Shown here in pieces: positions 55,257 through 64,000 of a stretch of DNA of 64,000 nucleotides; within the stretch, counting starts at the first letter, position 1, and every line of letters starts with the position of its first letter. Under the pieces are notes generated by a model, which saw only the letters and a list, made by a program, of their open reading frames with translations, was not told where the DNA came from and did not search any database. Position numbers and translations under genes: made by a program. Source of the stretch: Marinobacterium marinum (GTDB taxonomy: Bacteria > Pseudomonadota > Gammaproteobacteria > Pseudomonadales > Balneatricaceae); assembly GCF_013868415.1 (NCBI RefSeq), contig NZ_JACEMT010000041.1, positions 186,001-250,000 of the forward strand. The letters run 5' to 3'.

Positions 55257-56263
55257 GCCTCCTTAATCAGCTCCGCCGCCAGGGCACGACTCTGCTGCAG
55301 TCGCTCGGCATCCGGCTCCCGTGCCGGGCGCGCCCGCATCCTTGCCACGCGATGAGAAGCCGGCACCGCCTTAGCCTGTAAATGCTGCAGCACCTCTTCA
55401 GCACCTTCCCGGTGGTTACATACCAGTACCATGTCGCAACCGGCCTCCAGAGCGCGATCACAGCGCTCGGCATAACCGCCGGCAAAGCGGGCACCTTCCA
55501 TGCTCAAGTCATCGCTGAAAATGACACCATCGAAACGCAACCGCTGGCGCAATATCTGTTGCAGCCAGAAGCTTGAAAAACCGGCCGGTGCCGAGCAGAC
55601 CTTCCGATACACGACATGCGCTGGCATCAGACCATCCAGACCACGGCGAATCAATGTGTCAAATGGTCGCAGGTCCTGCTCCTCAATGGCATCAAAGTCT
55701 CGCTCGTCAACCGGCAGTTCCAGGTGTGAATCCGCTTCGACCCAGCCATGCCCCGGGAAATGCTTGCCCGTTGCAGCCATGCCGGCTTCGTGCATCCCGG
55801 CCATAAGACCTCCGGCCAACTCGATCACCCCTTCCGGGCTCTGGCCAAAGGCACGGTCGCCAATAACACTGCTGCGACCCCAGTCCAAATCCAGCACCGG
55901 GGCGAAGCTGATATCGATATCATAGGCCCGCAGCTCGGTTGCCAGCAGCCAACCGATTTCATGCGCCTCTGCAATGGCACGGGACGGATTATCCTGCCAA
56001 CGCCGCCCCAGCACCGACATCGGCGGCAGACGCGTAAAACCTTCTCTGAATCGCTGCACCCGACCACCTTCCTGGTCAACTGCAACCAACAGATCCGGCC
56101 GCTGATGGCGGATAGATGCCATCAATTCATGCAGCTGTTCCGGGCTTTCATAGTTGCGACTGAACAAGATCAGCCCCCCTATCTCCGGAGACTGCAGAAG
56201 GACCGCTTCTTCAGGAGTGAGCGCCAGCCCCTCCACGTCCAGCATCAATACACCTGTGGTCAT
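55253..56263 (-). CDS. nagZ: Beta-N-acetylhexosaminidase (peptidoglycan recycling)
   Basis: A 336-residue cytoplasmic glycoside hydrolase family 3 enzyme that removes GlcNAc from anhydro-muropeptides taken up from cell-wall turnover. Motifs include LVAVDQEGGRVQRFREGF, the catalytic-loop KHFPGHGWVEADSH and the nucleophile aspartate in FSDDLSMEGA. The products of lytic transglycosylases such as Slt and MltD at the two ends of this window feed this pathway. The L,D-transpeptidase gene is 6 bp upstream. Confidence 0.95.
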   Translation of the reverse strand: MTTGVLMLDVEGLALTPEEAVLLQSPEIGGLILFSRNYESPEQLHELMASIRHQRPDLLVAVDQEGGRVQRFREGFTRLPPMSVLGRRWQDNPSRAIAEAHEIGWLLATELRAYDIDISFAPVLDLDWGRSSVIGDRAFGQSPEGVIELAGGLMAGMHEAGMAATGKHFPGHGWVEADSHLELPVDERDFDAIEEQDLRPFDTLIRRGLDGLMPAHVVYRKVCSAPAGFSSFWLQQILRQRLRFDGVIFSDDLSMEGARFAGGYAERCDRALEAGCDMVLVCNHREGAEEVLQHLQAKAVPASHRVARMRARPAREPDAERLQQSRALAAELIKEA

Positions 56264-56269
56264 ATGACA

Positions 56270-56755
56270 TCACTCTTCAATCAGAACGGACATTCCCGGC
56301 TGCACCCGCTCAAAAAGTTCGACAAGATCCGCATTGCGCATCCGGACACAGCCATGGGAACGAGGAACCCCCATCGGCTCGCTGTCAGGGGTTCCATGAA
56401 TATAGATATAGCGGCGCTGCGTATCGACATCGCCACCGCGGTTGAAGCCTTTTTCACGACCACACAGCCAGAGAATCCGGCTCAGAATCCAGTCACGCTC
56501 AGGGTACCGCGCAGCCAATTCGGGACTGTAGACCTCTCCCGTCCAGCGACGCGCAATAAAAACGGCACCCTCAGGCCGATTGCCACCAATACAGGCACGG
56601 ATATAATGCTGCCCGCGCGGCGTACAGCCCGACCCATTGGCCTCCCCGGCCCCCGCCAGCGCAGTAGAAACCGTATAACAAGCTGTGACAGCATCGCCAT
56701 CCATCAGTTTCAACGCCTGTTGCGACAACGAGACTCTGAGCTGACACTCCGACAT
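56270..56755 (-). CDS. L,D-transpeptidase (YkuD domain)
   Basis: A 161-residue protein consisting of a YkuD domain with the catalytic motif SHGCVRMRNADLVELF and an upstream YIHGTPDSEPMGVPRS. These enzymes cross-link peptidoglycan or attach proteins to it. There is no recognisable signal peptide in this reading, so either the start is different or the protein has an unusual location; the position between psrA and nagZ is conserved in Pseudomonas-type genomes. It overlaps psrA by one base. Confidence 0.85.
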   Translation of the reverse strand: MSECQLRVSLSQQALKLMDGDAVTACYTVSTALAGAGEANGSGCTPRGQHYIRACIGGNRPEGAVFIARRWTGEVYSPELAARYPERDWILSRILWLCGREKGFNRGGDVDTQRRYIYIHGTPDSEPMGVPRSHGCVRMRNADLVELFERVQPGMSVLIEE

Positions 56756-57414
56756 CAGTGCTCATGCCCCTTGGCCTGTATCCCGGCACAAATGACCGGC
56801 AGCATACGCGCCAGAATCACTTCGACTTCGACATCCTTCTGGTCGGTGGACTGGTCAAGTTCAACCAGCGCATGCATATTGGACAGGGTAAAAATGACCG
56901 ACCCAATCAGGAAGTGCAGCCGCCAGAAAAATTCGCTTTCGCTCAGGCCCGTCGTATTCTCGCGCAGGTAATGCAGGAATACGGCTATTCGCTTGCCATA
57001 CTGGTCGCGCAAGAACTGTTGCAGATCCTGTTGCGAAGGACGGTAGGCATGATCCAGCAGACGCATCAGCACAGCCAGTGCGTAATCATTACGATGATGG
57101 ACACGCACCAGCGCCACCGCCAGCACCTTCATCAACTCCATCAGTTCGGGGCCGGAACCGTCTTCCTGTCGACCCAGACCCTCCTCTATGGCTTCACACA
57201 GGGGGGTCAGAGACTGTTCGGCAACCGAGTGGATAAGGCCCTTCTTCGAACCGAAATGATAGTTGACTGCCGCCAGGTTCACGTCCGCCAGAGTGGTGAT
57301 CTGACGCATCGTGGTTTCCTTGAAACCCTGCTCCGCAAACAGCTTCTCAGCCGCCTGAATGATGCGACTTGAGGTGTCGGTTCCCGGACACATAGATGTG
57401 TTATCCACGGACAT
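56755..57414 (-). CDS. psrA: TetR-family regulator, PsrA-like
   Basis: A 219-residue regulator. The N-terminal helix-turn-helix is SSRIIQAAEKLFAEQGFKETTMRQITTLADVNLAAVNYHFGSKKGLIHSVAEQ; the C-terminal ligand domain matches PsrA-like proteins. In Pseudomonas PsrA represses fatty-acid beta-oxidation genes and itself, is relieved by long-chain acyl ligands, and activates rpoS. Its place before nagZ supports PsrA. I chose the ATG at 57414 (GAGAGG upstream) over the GTG-started longer frame at 57462. I did not find its palindromic operator with certainty. Confidence 0.75.
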   Translation of the reverse strand: MSVDNTSMCPGTDTSSRIIQAAEKLFAEQGFKETTMRQITTLADVNLAAVNYHFGSKKGLIHSVAEQSLTPLCEAIEEGLGRQEDGSGPELMELMKVLAVALVRVHHRNDYALAVLMRLLDHAYRPSQQDLQQFLRDQYGKRIAVFLHYLRENTTGLSESEFFWRLHFLIGSVIFTLSNMHALVELDQSTDQKDVEVEVILARMLPVICAGIQAKGHEH

Positions 57415-57472
57415 ATTGCTGACCTCTCCCCACTTAGGCCTGGATGTTCCAACCATACTCACCCCCTGCGGA

Positions 57473-58537
57473 CTAACGCGACAACATGCGACTGTTCATG
57501 ACCCGTTGCCACCAGCGCAACAACAGATTATCGGACGTATTCACCGCCAGCTGCCCCAACCGCTCCTGCAGGCCGACCTTGACTTCATAGTGCAGTTCAA
57601 ACACATCATGTTCACTACACAGCTCAAAAAGATAATCATCGCTGGTCGAAATGGCATCGATCAACTGCTCATCCAACGCTCGACGTCCAAACCAGACCTC
57701 ACCGGTCGCAACCTTCTCCACGTTCAGCCGGGGACGGTATTCGGCCACAAAGGTCTTGAACAGGTCGTGAGTATCTTCCAGTTCCTCAATGAATTTCTCG
57801 CGTCCCTTATCGGTATTTTCACCGAAAACGGTCAGCGTACGCTTGTACTCACCTGCCGTCAGCACTTCATAATCCACGTCATGCTTCTGCAGCAGGCGGT
57901 GAAAATTGGGTAACTGCGCCACCACCCCGATCGAACCCACCAGCGCAAAAGGTGCCGCCACCAAATGGTCCGCGATGCAGGCCATCATGTAGCCACCACT
58001 GGCCGCGACCCGATCCACACAGATGGTCAGACGTATCCCCTTATTCTTGATGCGTTCAAGCTGGGAGCTGGCCAGACCATAGGCATGCACCAAACCGCCC
58101 GGACTCTCCAAGCGCACCACCACCTCATCATCCTTGTCGGCAATGGTCAGGACTGCGGTAACCTCTTCACGCAGCGCTTCCACGCCGGACGCATGAATAT
58201 CACCATCAAAGTTGAGTACGAATACGCGCTTGCGCGGCTTTTCAGGCTCTTTACCCTGCTTAAGCGTTTTTTTCAGCGCCTTGGCATCCGCCTTTTCCTG
58301 CTTGCGACGCGATTTTTCGTGCTGTTTTGCCAACACTTCATCAACAACGGCGGCCTCAATATCAGTTTTCATATCCTCGAGGTGATCATTCAGGCTTTTT
58401 ACCTCAATATGTCCCTCGCGATGTTCTCGGCGGCGTTCCAATAAGGCGCCTATTCCTCCAACCAACAACAGGATACCGGCAATCAGGGTAATCACTTTGG
58501 CCAGAAAAAGGCCATATTCCGCAACAAAAGCTGTCAC
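57473..58537 (-). CDS. sohB: SohB-type membrane-anchored serine protease
   Basis: A 354-residue inner-membrane peptidase of the S49 family. One N-terminal helix (about 8-33, EYGLFLAKVITLIAGILLLVGG) is followed by a charged linker and the ClpP-like fold with DRVAASGGYMMA (catalytic Ser) and GEYKRTLTVFG (catalytic Lys). The linker of about 60 residues, rich in Lys/Glu, is typical of SohB. The GTG at 58537 with GGAGAG 5 bases upstream is preferred over the GTG at 58558. It is 58 bp upstream of psrA. Confidence 0.92.
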   Translation of the reverse strand: MTAFVAEYGLFLAKVITLIAGILLLVGGIGALLERRREHREGHIEVKSLNDHLEDMKTDIEAAVVDEVLAKQHEKSRRKQEKADAKALKKTLKQGKEPEKPRKRVFVLNFDGDIHASGVEALREEVTAVLTIADKDDEVVVRLESPGGLVHAYGLASSQLERIKNKGIRLTICVDRVAASGGYMMACIADHLVAAPFALVGSIGVVAQLPNFHRLLQKHDVDYEVLTAGEYKRTLTVFGENTDKGREKFIEELEDTHDLFKTFVAEYRPRLNVEKVATGEVWFGRRALDEQLIDAISTSDDYLFELCSEHDVFELHYEVKVGLQERLGQLAVNTSDNLLLRWWQRVMNSRMLSR

Positions 58538-58642
58538 TCTATCTCTCCGCTCAGGCACTGGATATTCGCTTCAGAGTCTGGGCTACTGTACCATAAACCT
58601 GATACAGATCATGCCCATATGCACTTCAGGACAACAGCCGTT

Positions 58643-58966
58643 ATGACTTCACCCCTGACCCTCGAACGCATCGTCACCAAATTGCCGGAAAAATTTAATC
58701 CCGACCAGGCCAAAGAGCTGAACGCCACCTTCCAGTTTCAGCTGTCGGATGCCGACCCATTCTTCATCAGCATCCACGAAAACTGCTGCCAGAGCCAGTT
58801 CGGACAACACGAAGACCCCGACCTGGTATTGCGCCTGGATGAGGCAACCCTGATCAGAATCATCATGGGGGAGCAGGATGGAATGAGCGCTTATCTGAAA
58901 GGTCAGTTGCGCGCCGAAGGCAATGTCATGCTGGCAACGCGCCTGGGCAAGCTATTCAGCCGCTGA
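58643..58966 (+). CDS. SCP2 sterol-binding-domain protein
   Basis: A 107-residue protein: TLERIVTKLPEKFNPDQAKELNATFQFQLSDADPFFISI...PDLVLRLDEATLIRIIMGEQDGMSAYLKGQLRAEGNVMLATRLGKLF is a complete SCP2 fold, a hydrophobic lipid-binding pocket. Small bacterial SCP2 proteins are probably lipid carriers or regulators; the ligand is unknown. The ATG at 58643 was preferred over one at 58619, with AGGACA upstream. It overlaps the 3' end of nudC by 11 bp in convergent orientation. Confidence 0.88.
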   Translation: MTSPLTLERIVTKLPEKFNPDQAKELNATFQFQLSDADPFFISIHENCCQSQFGQHEDPDLVLRLDEATLIRIIMGEQDGMSAYLKGQLRAEGNVMLATRLGKLFSR

Positions 58967-59732
58967 CGCCCGCCCGAGTCGCAAAAAAACGGTCTATCAA
59001 CTGGCGCGAAATACTGAACGGAGGCGGCAGGTCCGGCAGGTTATCCTGATCAAACCAGCCAGCTTCCTGTATTTCATACCCATCCGGAATCAAATCTCCG
59101 CCGGCATAATCAGCAAAGAAGCCCAGCATCAGCTGATGCGGAAATGGCCAGGACTGACTGGCGAAAAACTCCAGGTTTTTGACCTCGATTCCCACTTCTT
59201 CGCGAATTTCCCGCCTGACAGCCGCCTCGGCCCGCTCTCCCGCTTCGATAAAACCGGCCAGCGTACTGAAACGTCCTGGCGGAAAACGTCCTGACCGAGC
59301 CAGCAGGCACTGATTGCCGCGTCGTACCAACACAATGATACACGGAGACACACGGGGGTATTGCACCAGTTCGCACGCAGAACAAACCCGTGCCAGATCC
59401 TGCTTGTGCGCTTCCAGAGTCGCGCCACAGCGACCGCAAAAGCGATGCTGATCGAACCAGGTCGCCAATTGGGCCGCCCGTGCCAGGCGGGCATATTCAT
59501 TTTCGTCGGCCGCCTGCGCCAAGGCACGGCGCAGACTGACATCAGCACTCATGCCCTCCGGACATCGGCGCAGCACATGTAAACCGTAGCCGTCATCCAC
59601 CTTCAGACTGCATTCGATTGCGGCCATCGGCACCGTGATTTCGGAGCGTGCGAATTCAAGTTGCTCCCCCTGCCACAGCAACTGTCCGCCATGACAGAAG
59701 TAAAAACGTCCTGCATGCACAGGCTGCTCCAT
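58956..59732 (-). CDS. nudC: NAD+ diphosphatase (RNA decapping) NudC
   Basis: A 258-residue Nudix hydrolase that cleaves NAD(H) and NAD caps on RNA. A zinc ribbon (FCGRCGATL, then VCSACELVQYPR) precedes the Nudix box GFIEAGERAEAAVRREIREEVGI. SQSWPFPHQLMLGF is the NudC-specific SQPWPFPxS motif region with a small change. The ATG at 59732 overlaps the dnaQ stop (ATGA) and has AAGGAG 8 bases upstream; a longer frame from 59759 is possible. Confidence 0.94.
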   Translation of the reverse strand: MEQPVHAGRFYFCHGGQLLWQGEQLEFARSEITVPMAAIECSLKVDDGYGLHVLRRCPEGMSADVSLRRALAQAADENEYARLARAAQLATWFDQHRFCGRCGATLEAHKQDLARVCSACELVQYPRVSPCIIVLVRRGNQCLLARSGRFPPGRFSTLAGFIEAGERAEAAVRREIREEVGIEVKNLEFFASQSWPFPHQLMLGFFADYAGGDLIPDGYEIQEAGWFDQDNLPDLPPPFSISRQLIDRFFATRAGVSG

Positions 59733-60451
59733 CACATCGGCTCCTTCAGTTGACGCCAAACGGCTCCATCACTTTTTTTGTCCAGAAGATCAAGAAACGC
59801 ATCATGCTGAGCCAATTCATCGGCCGACGCACGCTGCACCCGCAACCCCATCCCTGCCGTATCAACACGACGCACGGGCTCATCTCCCCCGTCACCATCC
59901 TGGCCCGACTGTCCCAATTGCAGCGCTGTCTGTCCACCGGTCAGTGCCAGGTAAACATCTGCCAGAATTTCGGAGTCCAGCAAGGCGCCGTGCAACTCTC
60001 GGTGCGAGTTATCGATTCCGTAACGACGACACAAAGCATCCAGACTGTTGCGCTGTCCCGGATACTTTTTGCGTGCCAGCGCCAGAGTATCGGTGACGGT
60101 ACAAATCTGCGCCATCCGTTCACTGAAACCGTTGCGTGCCAGCTCCGTATCCAGAAAGCCGATATCGAATGCAGCGTTATGGATAATCAGCTCGGCGCCC
60201 CGCACAAAGTCAATGAACTCACGCCCCAACTCCACGAAGCGCGGCTTGTCGAGCAGAAACTCATTGGTAATCCCGTGTACTTCGATCGCTTCGGCCTCGA
60301 CCTCACGATCCGGTTTGAGATACTGGTGCCAAGTGTTGCCGGTCAGCTTCCGGCGCACCATTTCAACGCAGCCGATCTCGATAATATTGTGCCCGGCTTC
60401 CGGGTCGATGCCGGTGGTTTCCGTATCAAGAATAATCTGGCGCGCGCTCAT
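59732..60451 (-). CDS. dnaQ: DNA polymerase III epsilon subunit (3'-5' proofreading exonuclease)
   Basis: A 239-residue DEDDh exonuclease: [21 protein letters not shown] (Exo I), [16 protein letters not shown] (Exo II) and [20 protein letters not shown] (Exo III, with the conserved His in HRELHG). The C-terminal tail that binds the alpha subunit is present. It overlaps rnhA by 4 bp, as in most gammaproteobacteria. Confidence 0.96.
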   Translation of the reverse strand: MSARQIILDTETTGIDPEAGHNIIEIGCVEMVRRKLTGNTWHQYLKPDREVEAEAIEVHGITNEFLLDKPRFVELGREFIDFVRGAELIIHNAAFDIGFLDTELARNGFSERMAQICTVTDTLALARKKYPGQRNSLDALCRRYGIDNSHRELHGALLDSEILADVYLALTGGQTALQLGQSGQDGDGGDEPVRRVDTAGMGLRVQRASADELAQHDAFLDLLDKKSDGAVWRQLKEPM

Positions 60452-60888
60452 GACTTACCGTACTCCTCTACGCCCCGGTTGGCTAACTGGTCAGCCCGCT
60501 CGTTCTCCGGATGACCGCTGTGTCCCTTGACCCAGCGCCAGTCGATATCATGACGTGCAACCTGCACATCCAGTGCTTGCCACAAGTCCTGGTTTTTCAC
60601 AGGCTGTTTGGCCGCCGTTTTCCAGCCGTTCCGCTTCCAGCCCGCCATCCAGCTCATGATGCCCTGACGCAAGTACTGAGAGTCGGTCGTCAGGATCACC
60701 CTGCAGGAACGCTTCAAACTGGCCAGCGCGGAAATCGCCGCTTGCAGCTCCATGCGATTATTGGTTGTTTCCGGCTCGCCGCCGTACAATTCTTTCTCCT
60801 GCTCGCCATAACGCAGCAGCGCTCCCCAGCCACCGGGTCCCGGATTCCCCTTGCAGGCACCATCGGTAAATATTTCTACTGCTTTCAA
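60448..60888 (-). CDS. rnhA: Ribonuclease HI
   Basis: A 146-residue enzyme that removes the RNA strand of RNA-DNA hybrids. The catalytic residues are visible: Asp in [16 protein letters not shown], Glu in [10 protein letters not shown], Asp in LTTDSQYL, and Asp in [12 protein letters not shown]. Length and motif order match E. coli RNase HI. It overlaps dnaQ and the methyltransferase gene by 4 bp each, in a coupled run. Confidence 0.96.
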   Translation of the reverse strand: MKAVEIFTDGACKGNPGPGGWGALLRYGEQEKELYGGEPETTNNRMELQAAISALASLKRSCRVILTTDSQYLRQGIMSWMAGWKRNGWKTAAKQPVKNQDLWQALDVQVARHDIDWRWVKGHSGHPENERADQLANRGVEEYGKS

Positions 60889-61652
60889 ATCGTTTTTCCC
60901 CTGGCGCTGGGCTTCGGTTCAGCAACCGGAATGCCCATTAAACGTTGCTGTTTTTTCTCAGGCCGCAAAAGCGTCATGCCAGCGACATCCTTGCGCGCCA
61001 ACACCATCAACACTGCACCGCTGTTAAGCGGCAGACGCCGACTGCAAGCCTCAAACGGACGCAGGCGCCGCCGCCAGCGTTCACTGACAATCGGCAGATG
61101 ATAGCAGGCACTGCGTGTTTCCAACTCGGTCATTTCCAACAATCCAAGCCAGTCATGCAAGCGCCCCTGACTGATGAAATGCCCGCCCTGCACCGGTGGC
61201 ACACGCCGCCCGAACAGTCGCCACAATCCCCAATAGCTGGATGGGTTGAAGCTGAAGCTCAGCAAGTGCCCTCCGGGCCGCAACACCCGTGCAGCCTCGC
61301 GTAATACCTGATGAGGATTATCCGCATAATCCAGTATGTGGTGCAGAATCACCACATCCATTTCGTTGGTGACAACCGGCAGTTCGGATGGCCGAGCAAT
61401 CAGGGTACGCGTATCCACGCCCAGCTCCATCTGCGGAATCAGCATGTATTTTCGCGAAACCGGACTGGCCGAGAAAAGCGGCTGACGGTGATCCCATCCG
61501 GCCTGCAGCAGATGATAGCCAAACAAGCGCGGCAGCACTTCTTCGGCAAACGCCTGTTCCTGTTGCAGCAACTCCTGGCCCAACGGGCTGTCGAACCAGT
61601 GGTGAAGCAAAGGCACCAGCCGGGAATATGGCAGTTGCTCCGTAAATTTCAT
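60885..61652 (-). CDS. SAM-dependent methyltransferase-like protein (substrate unknown)
   Basis: A 255-residue protein. The middle holds [40 protein letters not shown], the post-motif segment of class I methyltransferases. The expected glycine-rich SAM motif I is missing or highly altered; [11 protein letters not shown] stands near its position. It occurs in the same place, upstream of rnhA and divergent from gloB, in many gammaproteobacteria. It may be a real enzyme with an unusual cofactor site or a degenerate one. Confidence 0.75.
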   Translation of the reverse strand: MKFTEQLPYSRLVPLLHHWFDSPLGQELLQQEQAFAEEVLPRLFGYHLLQAGWDHRQPLFSASPVSRKYMLIPQMELGVDTRTLIARPSELPVVTNEMDVVILHHILDYADNPHQVLREAARVLRPGGHLLSFSFNPSSYWGLWRLFGRRVPPVQGGHFISQGRLHDWLGLLEMTELETRSACYHLPIVSERWRRRLRPFEACSRRLPLNSGAVLMVLARKDVAGMTLLRPEKKQQRLMGIPVAEPKPSARGKTI

Positions 61653-61763
61653 GCAAAGCCACCATGCGGTCCTGAGTGTAAATTCACTTCAGTATACAGT
61701 ACCCTCAACAGGCCCTGAATCAAGAATTGTCCTGCTCATTGCAGCCCTTTACAGGAAAACGCC

Positions 61764-62540
61764 ATGTTTACCGTCACCCCCATTCCTGCTTTTAACGATA
61801 ACTATATCTGGGCTCTGACCTCCTCTGCCGAACCGGATGCCGCCGTCGTCGTAGACCCAGGTGATGCAGCACCGGTTCTGCAATGGCTGGCACAGGAGCA
61901 AAAAACGCTGACAGCGATCCTGATCACCCATCATCACCATGATCACACCGGCGGCGTTGCGGCCTTGCGGGAACAACAAGAGCTTAAGGTGTACGGCCCG
62001 GCCAATTCGCCTTTTGACGGCATCACTCATCCCTTGCAAAACGGTGACACCCTCGAACTGCTGGGCGAAACCCTGCTGATACATGAAGTGCCCGCCCACA
62101 CACGGGATCACATCAGCTATCTGCAGCCTGGAGCAACGCCCCAGCTGTTCTGCGGCGACACTCTGTTCCTGGCCGGTTGCGGCCGCCTGTTCGAAGGTAC
62201 CGCCCGGCAGATGCTGGATGCCATGACCTACTTTGCATCGCTCGACGATAAGACCGAAGTGTTCTGTACCCACGAATACTCGCTTGCCAACCTGATCTTT
62301 GCCGCGCAGGTTGAGCCCGCAAACACTGCCATCCGACAGGTCGAGCAACACTGTCAGGCATTGCGACAGGCACACCGGCCTACCTTGCCATCAACCATCG
62401 GACAAGAAAAAAATATCAACCCGTTCATGCGTACAGGCAACGCCGATGTGATTCTGGCCGCCGAACAATTCTGCGGTAATCCATTGCCTTCAGAGGTCGA
62501 AGTTCTGGCTGCGTTGCGCGAGTGGAAAAACCGGTTCTGA
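61764..62540 (+). CDS. gloB: Hydroxyacylglutathione hydrolase (glyoxalase II)
   Basis: Hydrolyses S-lactoylglutathione to D-lactate and glutathione in methylglyoxal detoxification. The 258 residues contain the metal-binding THHHHDHTGG, the later His of VPAHTRDHISY, the Asp in FCGDTLFLAGCGRLFEGTARQM and the FCTHEYSLANL motif; the C-terminal domain (HRPTLPSTIGQEKNINPFMR) binds glutathione. It is divergent from the methyltransferase gene and upstream of mltD. Confidence 0.95.
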   Translation: MFTVTPIPAFNDNYIWALTSSAEPDAAVVVDPGDAAPVLQWLAQEQKTLTAILITHHHHDHTGGVAALREQQELKVYGPANSPFDGITHPLQNGDTLELLGETLLIHEVPAHTRDHISYLQPGATPQLFCGDTLFLAGCGRLFEGTARQMLDAMTYFASLDDKTEVFCTHEYSLANLIFAAQVEPANTAIRQVEQHCQALRQAHRPTLPSTIGQEKNINPFMRTGNADVILAAEQFCGNPLPSEVEVLAALREWKNRF

Positions 62541-62569
62541 TTGACCCTCCCGCTCGGGGTCCATAGAAT
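62541..62569 (+). promoter_or_regulatory. Sigma70-like promoter of mltD
   Basis: TTGACC (62541-62546) and TAGAAT (62564-62569) are separated by exactly 17 bp, starting directly after the gloB stop. Predicted transcription start is near 62576, about 30 bases before the mltD ATG. Confidence 0.65.
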
Positions 62570-62604
62570 CACGTTCTTTAAGGTTATTTCAGGACTGAAA
62601 TTCA

Positions 62605-64000
62605 ATGCGACTTGTGCCCGCCGCAGTGATGGCTGTGACATTGGGAATGTTACTGGCCGGCTGTCAAACCCGTTCCGTCAAACCAGAATCTGCCGCGCCC
62701 GCCAAGCCTCTGCCTCAGACCGAAAGCATCACTCGGGCCGACAGCGAAAAGCCCGCAACCGATGCTGACCTCTGGACCCTGACCCGCCAGCACATGCAAC
62801 TGCCCCTGGACCTTGAGCACCCTCGCATCCAGACACAAATAAACTGGTACCACCGTCACCCTTCCTCCTTGCAGCGGGTAACCGAGCGTGCCCAGCCCTA
62901 TTATCACTACATTCTCAATGAAGTGCTGAAACGGGACATGCCGGCCGAAATCGCATTATTGCCAGTCGTCGAAAGCTCCTACGACCCCTTCGCCTATTCA
63001 CATGGCCGCGCCGCCGGCCCCTGGCAGTTTATCCCAGGCACCGCTCGCCATTTTGGACTCAAATCCAGCTGGTGGTATGACGGGCGACGCGACATTCTGG
63101 CATCAACCGAGGCCGCGCTGACATATTTGCAGCAGCTGAACAAGCGCTTCGACGGCGACTGGCTATTGGCGCTGGCAGCCTATAATTCCGGCGGCGGCAC
63201 TGTCAGCCGCGCCATGCGCCGCAACCGCGAAAAGGGCGAGCCTACCGATTACTGGTCCCTCGACCTGCCCCGCGAGACTCAGGCCTATGTGCCCAAATTG
63301 CTGGCAGTCGCCAAGCTGGTCCGTGATGCCGACACCCTCGGCATGACCCTCACCCCCATCGACAATACGCCACATTTCGAGGTTGTAGAAACCGGCGGTC
63401 AGATCGATCTGGCACAGGTTGCCAGCATGGCCGAGATGGAGCTCAAGGCCCTGTATCAGCTCAACCCTGGCTTCAACCGCTGGGCAACCGACCCGGAAGG
63501 GCCGCACCAACTGCTGATCCCCGTCGGAAAGGCCGAGCAACTGCGTAACCAGCTGGCTCAACTACCGCCGCAGCAACGCGTCAGCTGGCACCAGTATCAG
63601 GTCCAGTCCGGTGATACACTGAGCACTATTGCCCAACGCTTCAATAGCTCCGTTGCCGTTCTTCGTCAGGGCAACAACCTGAAAGGCAACCGGATTCGTG
63701 CCGGTCAAAACCTGGTCGTCCCGAAACCGGCTCTGGATGCAACCGACTACGCACTCAGCAAAACCCAGCGCAAACATGCCCGCATGCAGCACCTCGAACA
63801 AAGCAATAGCCGCAAGCAGTATCATCAGGTCAACCCGGGCGACAGCTTCTGGGGCATCGCGCGCCACTACGGTATTGGCGTACGCGAATTGGCCCGCTGG
63901 AACCAAATGGCTCCCGGCGACACTTTGAAGCCCGGTCAGCGCCTGCTGGTGCTGAACGCCAGCAACAACCAAGCAACCCCCACCCTGCCGGTCATGCCAA
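62605..64000 (+). CDS. mltD: Membrane-bound lytic murein transglycosylase D (3' end outside window)
   Basis: Partial gene; 465 codons are visible and no stop is reached. The signal peptide ends in a lipobox (LLAGC), so this is a lipoprotein. The SLT domain begins with EIALLPVVESSYDPFAYSHGRAAGPWQFIPGTA, containing the catalytic Glu of VESS, and has the AAYNSGGG motif. Two LysM repeats follow (YQVQSGDTLSTIAQRFN... and YHQVNPGDSFWGIARHYG...). This MltD-type enzyme binds and cleaves peptidoglycan at the outer membrane. The start at 62605 has AGGACT upstream and gives a normal signal peptide. Confidence 0.94.
   Translation, partial: MRLVPAAVMAVTLGMLLAGCQTRSVKPESAAPAKPLPQTESITRADSEKPATDADLWTLTRQHMQLPLDLEHPRIQTQINWYHRHPSSLQRVTERAQPYYHYILNEVLKRDMPAEIALLPVVESSYDPFAYSHGRAAGPWQFIPGTARHFGLKSSWWYDGRRDILASTEAALTYLQQLNKRFDGDWLLALAAYNSGGGTVSRAMRRNREKGEPTDYWSLDLPRETQAYVPKLLAVAKLVRDADTLGMTLTPIDNTPHFEVVETGGQIDLAQVASMAEMELKALYQLNPGFNRWATDPEGPHQLLIPVGKAEQLRNQLAQLPPQQRVSWHQYQVQSGDTLSTIAQRFNSSVAVLRQGNNLKGNRIRAGQNLVVPKPALDATDYALSKTQRKHARMQHLEQSNSRKQYHQVNPGDSFWGIARHYGIGVRELARWNQMAPGDTLKPGQRLLVLNASNNQATPTLPVMP

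Overview
This 64 kb window is a dense stretch of chromosomal, mostly housekeeping DNA from a gammaproteobacterium. Na+-translocating NADH:quinone reductase (nqrABCDEF with apbE and nqrM), a cbb3 oxidase locus followed by an Anr/Fnr-type regulator, PHA synthase, a LapD-like receptor and a psrA-nagZ block point to a marine Oceanospirillales- or Pseudomonas-like organism. Gene order in several blocks (comEC-exbB-exbD-lpxK-kdsB, nqr, gapB/mfd, psrA-nagZ, ccoNOQP-ccoGHIS-hemN-anr-apt, rnhA-dnaQ/gloB/mltD) is, from memory, like that of Pseudomonas. The genus is inference. I see no phage, transposon, integron, CRISPR array, defence island, biosynthetic cluster, tRNA or rRNA.

Layout. 1-9.7 kb: 3' end of a soluble lytic transglycosylase, a glutaredoxin-like protein, phaC, gabD, a MATE exporter, a LapD-like c-di-GMP receptor, then tusA-proQ-trxC on the minus strand and a small monooxygenase-like gene. 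9.7-22.3 kb: rlmM, then the microaerobic respiration block: ccoNOQP (cbb3 oxidase), ccoGHIS (assembly and copper delivery), a TauE-like membrane protein, hemN and anr. 22.3-28.2 kb: apt, a periplasmic thioredoxin-like protein, rdgC, an exported rhodanese, queE, a BASS transporter and a CDF metal transporter. 28.2-36.1 kb: envelope genes kdsB, ycaR, lpxK, exbD, exbB, comEC and lolCD. 36.3-47 kb: sthA, nqrM, apbE, nqrFEDCBA and a GapB-type dehydrogenase. 47-58.5 kb: mfd, then the overlapping minus-strand chain psrA, L,D-transpeptidase, nagZ, mscS-like, cydD, cydC, with sohB upstream. 58.6-64 kb: an SCP2-domain protein, nudC-dnaQ-rnhA-methyltransferase, gloB and the start of mltD.

How the parts work together. 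The centre is a low-oxygen respiration programme. Fnr/Anr-type boxes (TTGAT-N4-ATCAA) lie upstream of ccoN, in a textbook position at hemN, between the rhodanese and queE, and, with one mismatch, between anr and apt. The last box is the most interesting: it sits the expected 32 bp (centre to centre) from a -10-like hexamer on the minus strand, followed by about 75 nt and a strong intrinsic terminator, although no minus-strand protein gene is there. This looks like an unannotated Anr-controlled small RNA beside anr itself. The second striking element is a perfect 14-bp inverted repeat that would hide both the Shine-Dalgarno sequence and start codon of trxC in transcripts reading through from proQ. 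Other unexplained structures are a 14-bp hairpin between ccoG and ccoH, a palindrome inside the ccoN core promoter and a long AT-rich inverted repeat over the likely nqr promoter. All are sequence-based predictions.
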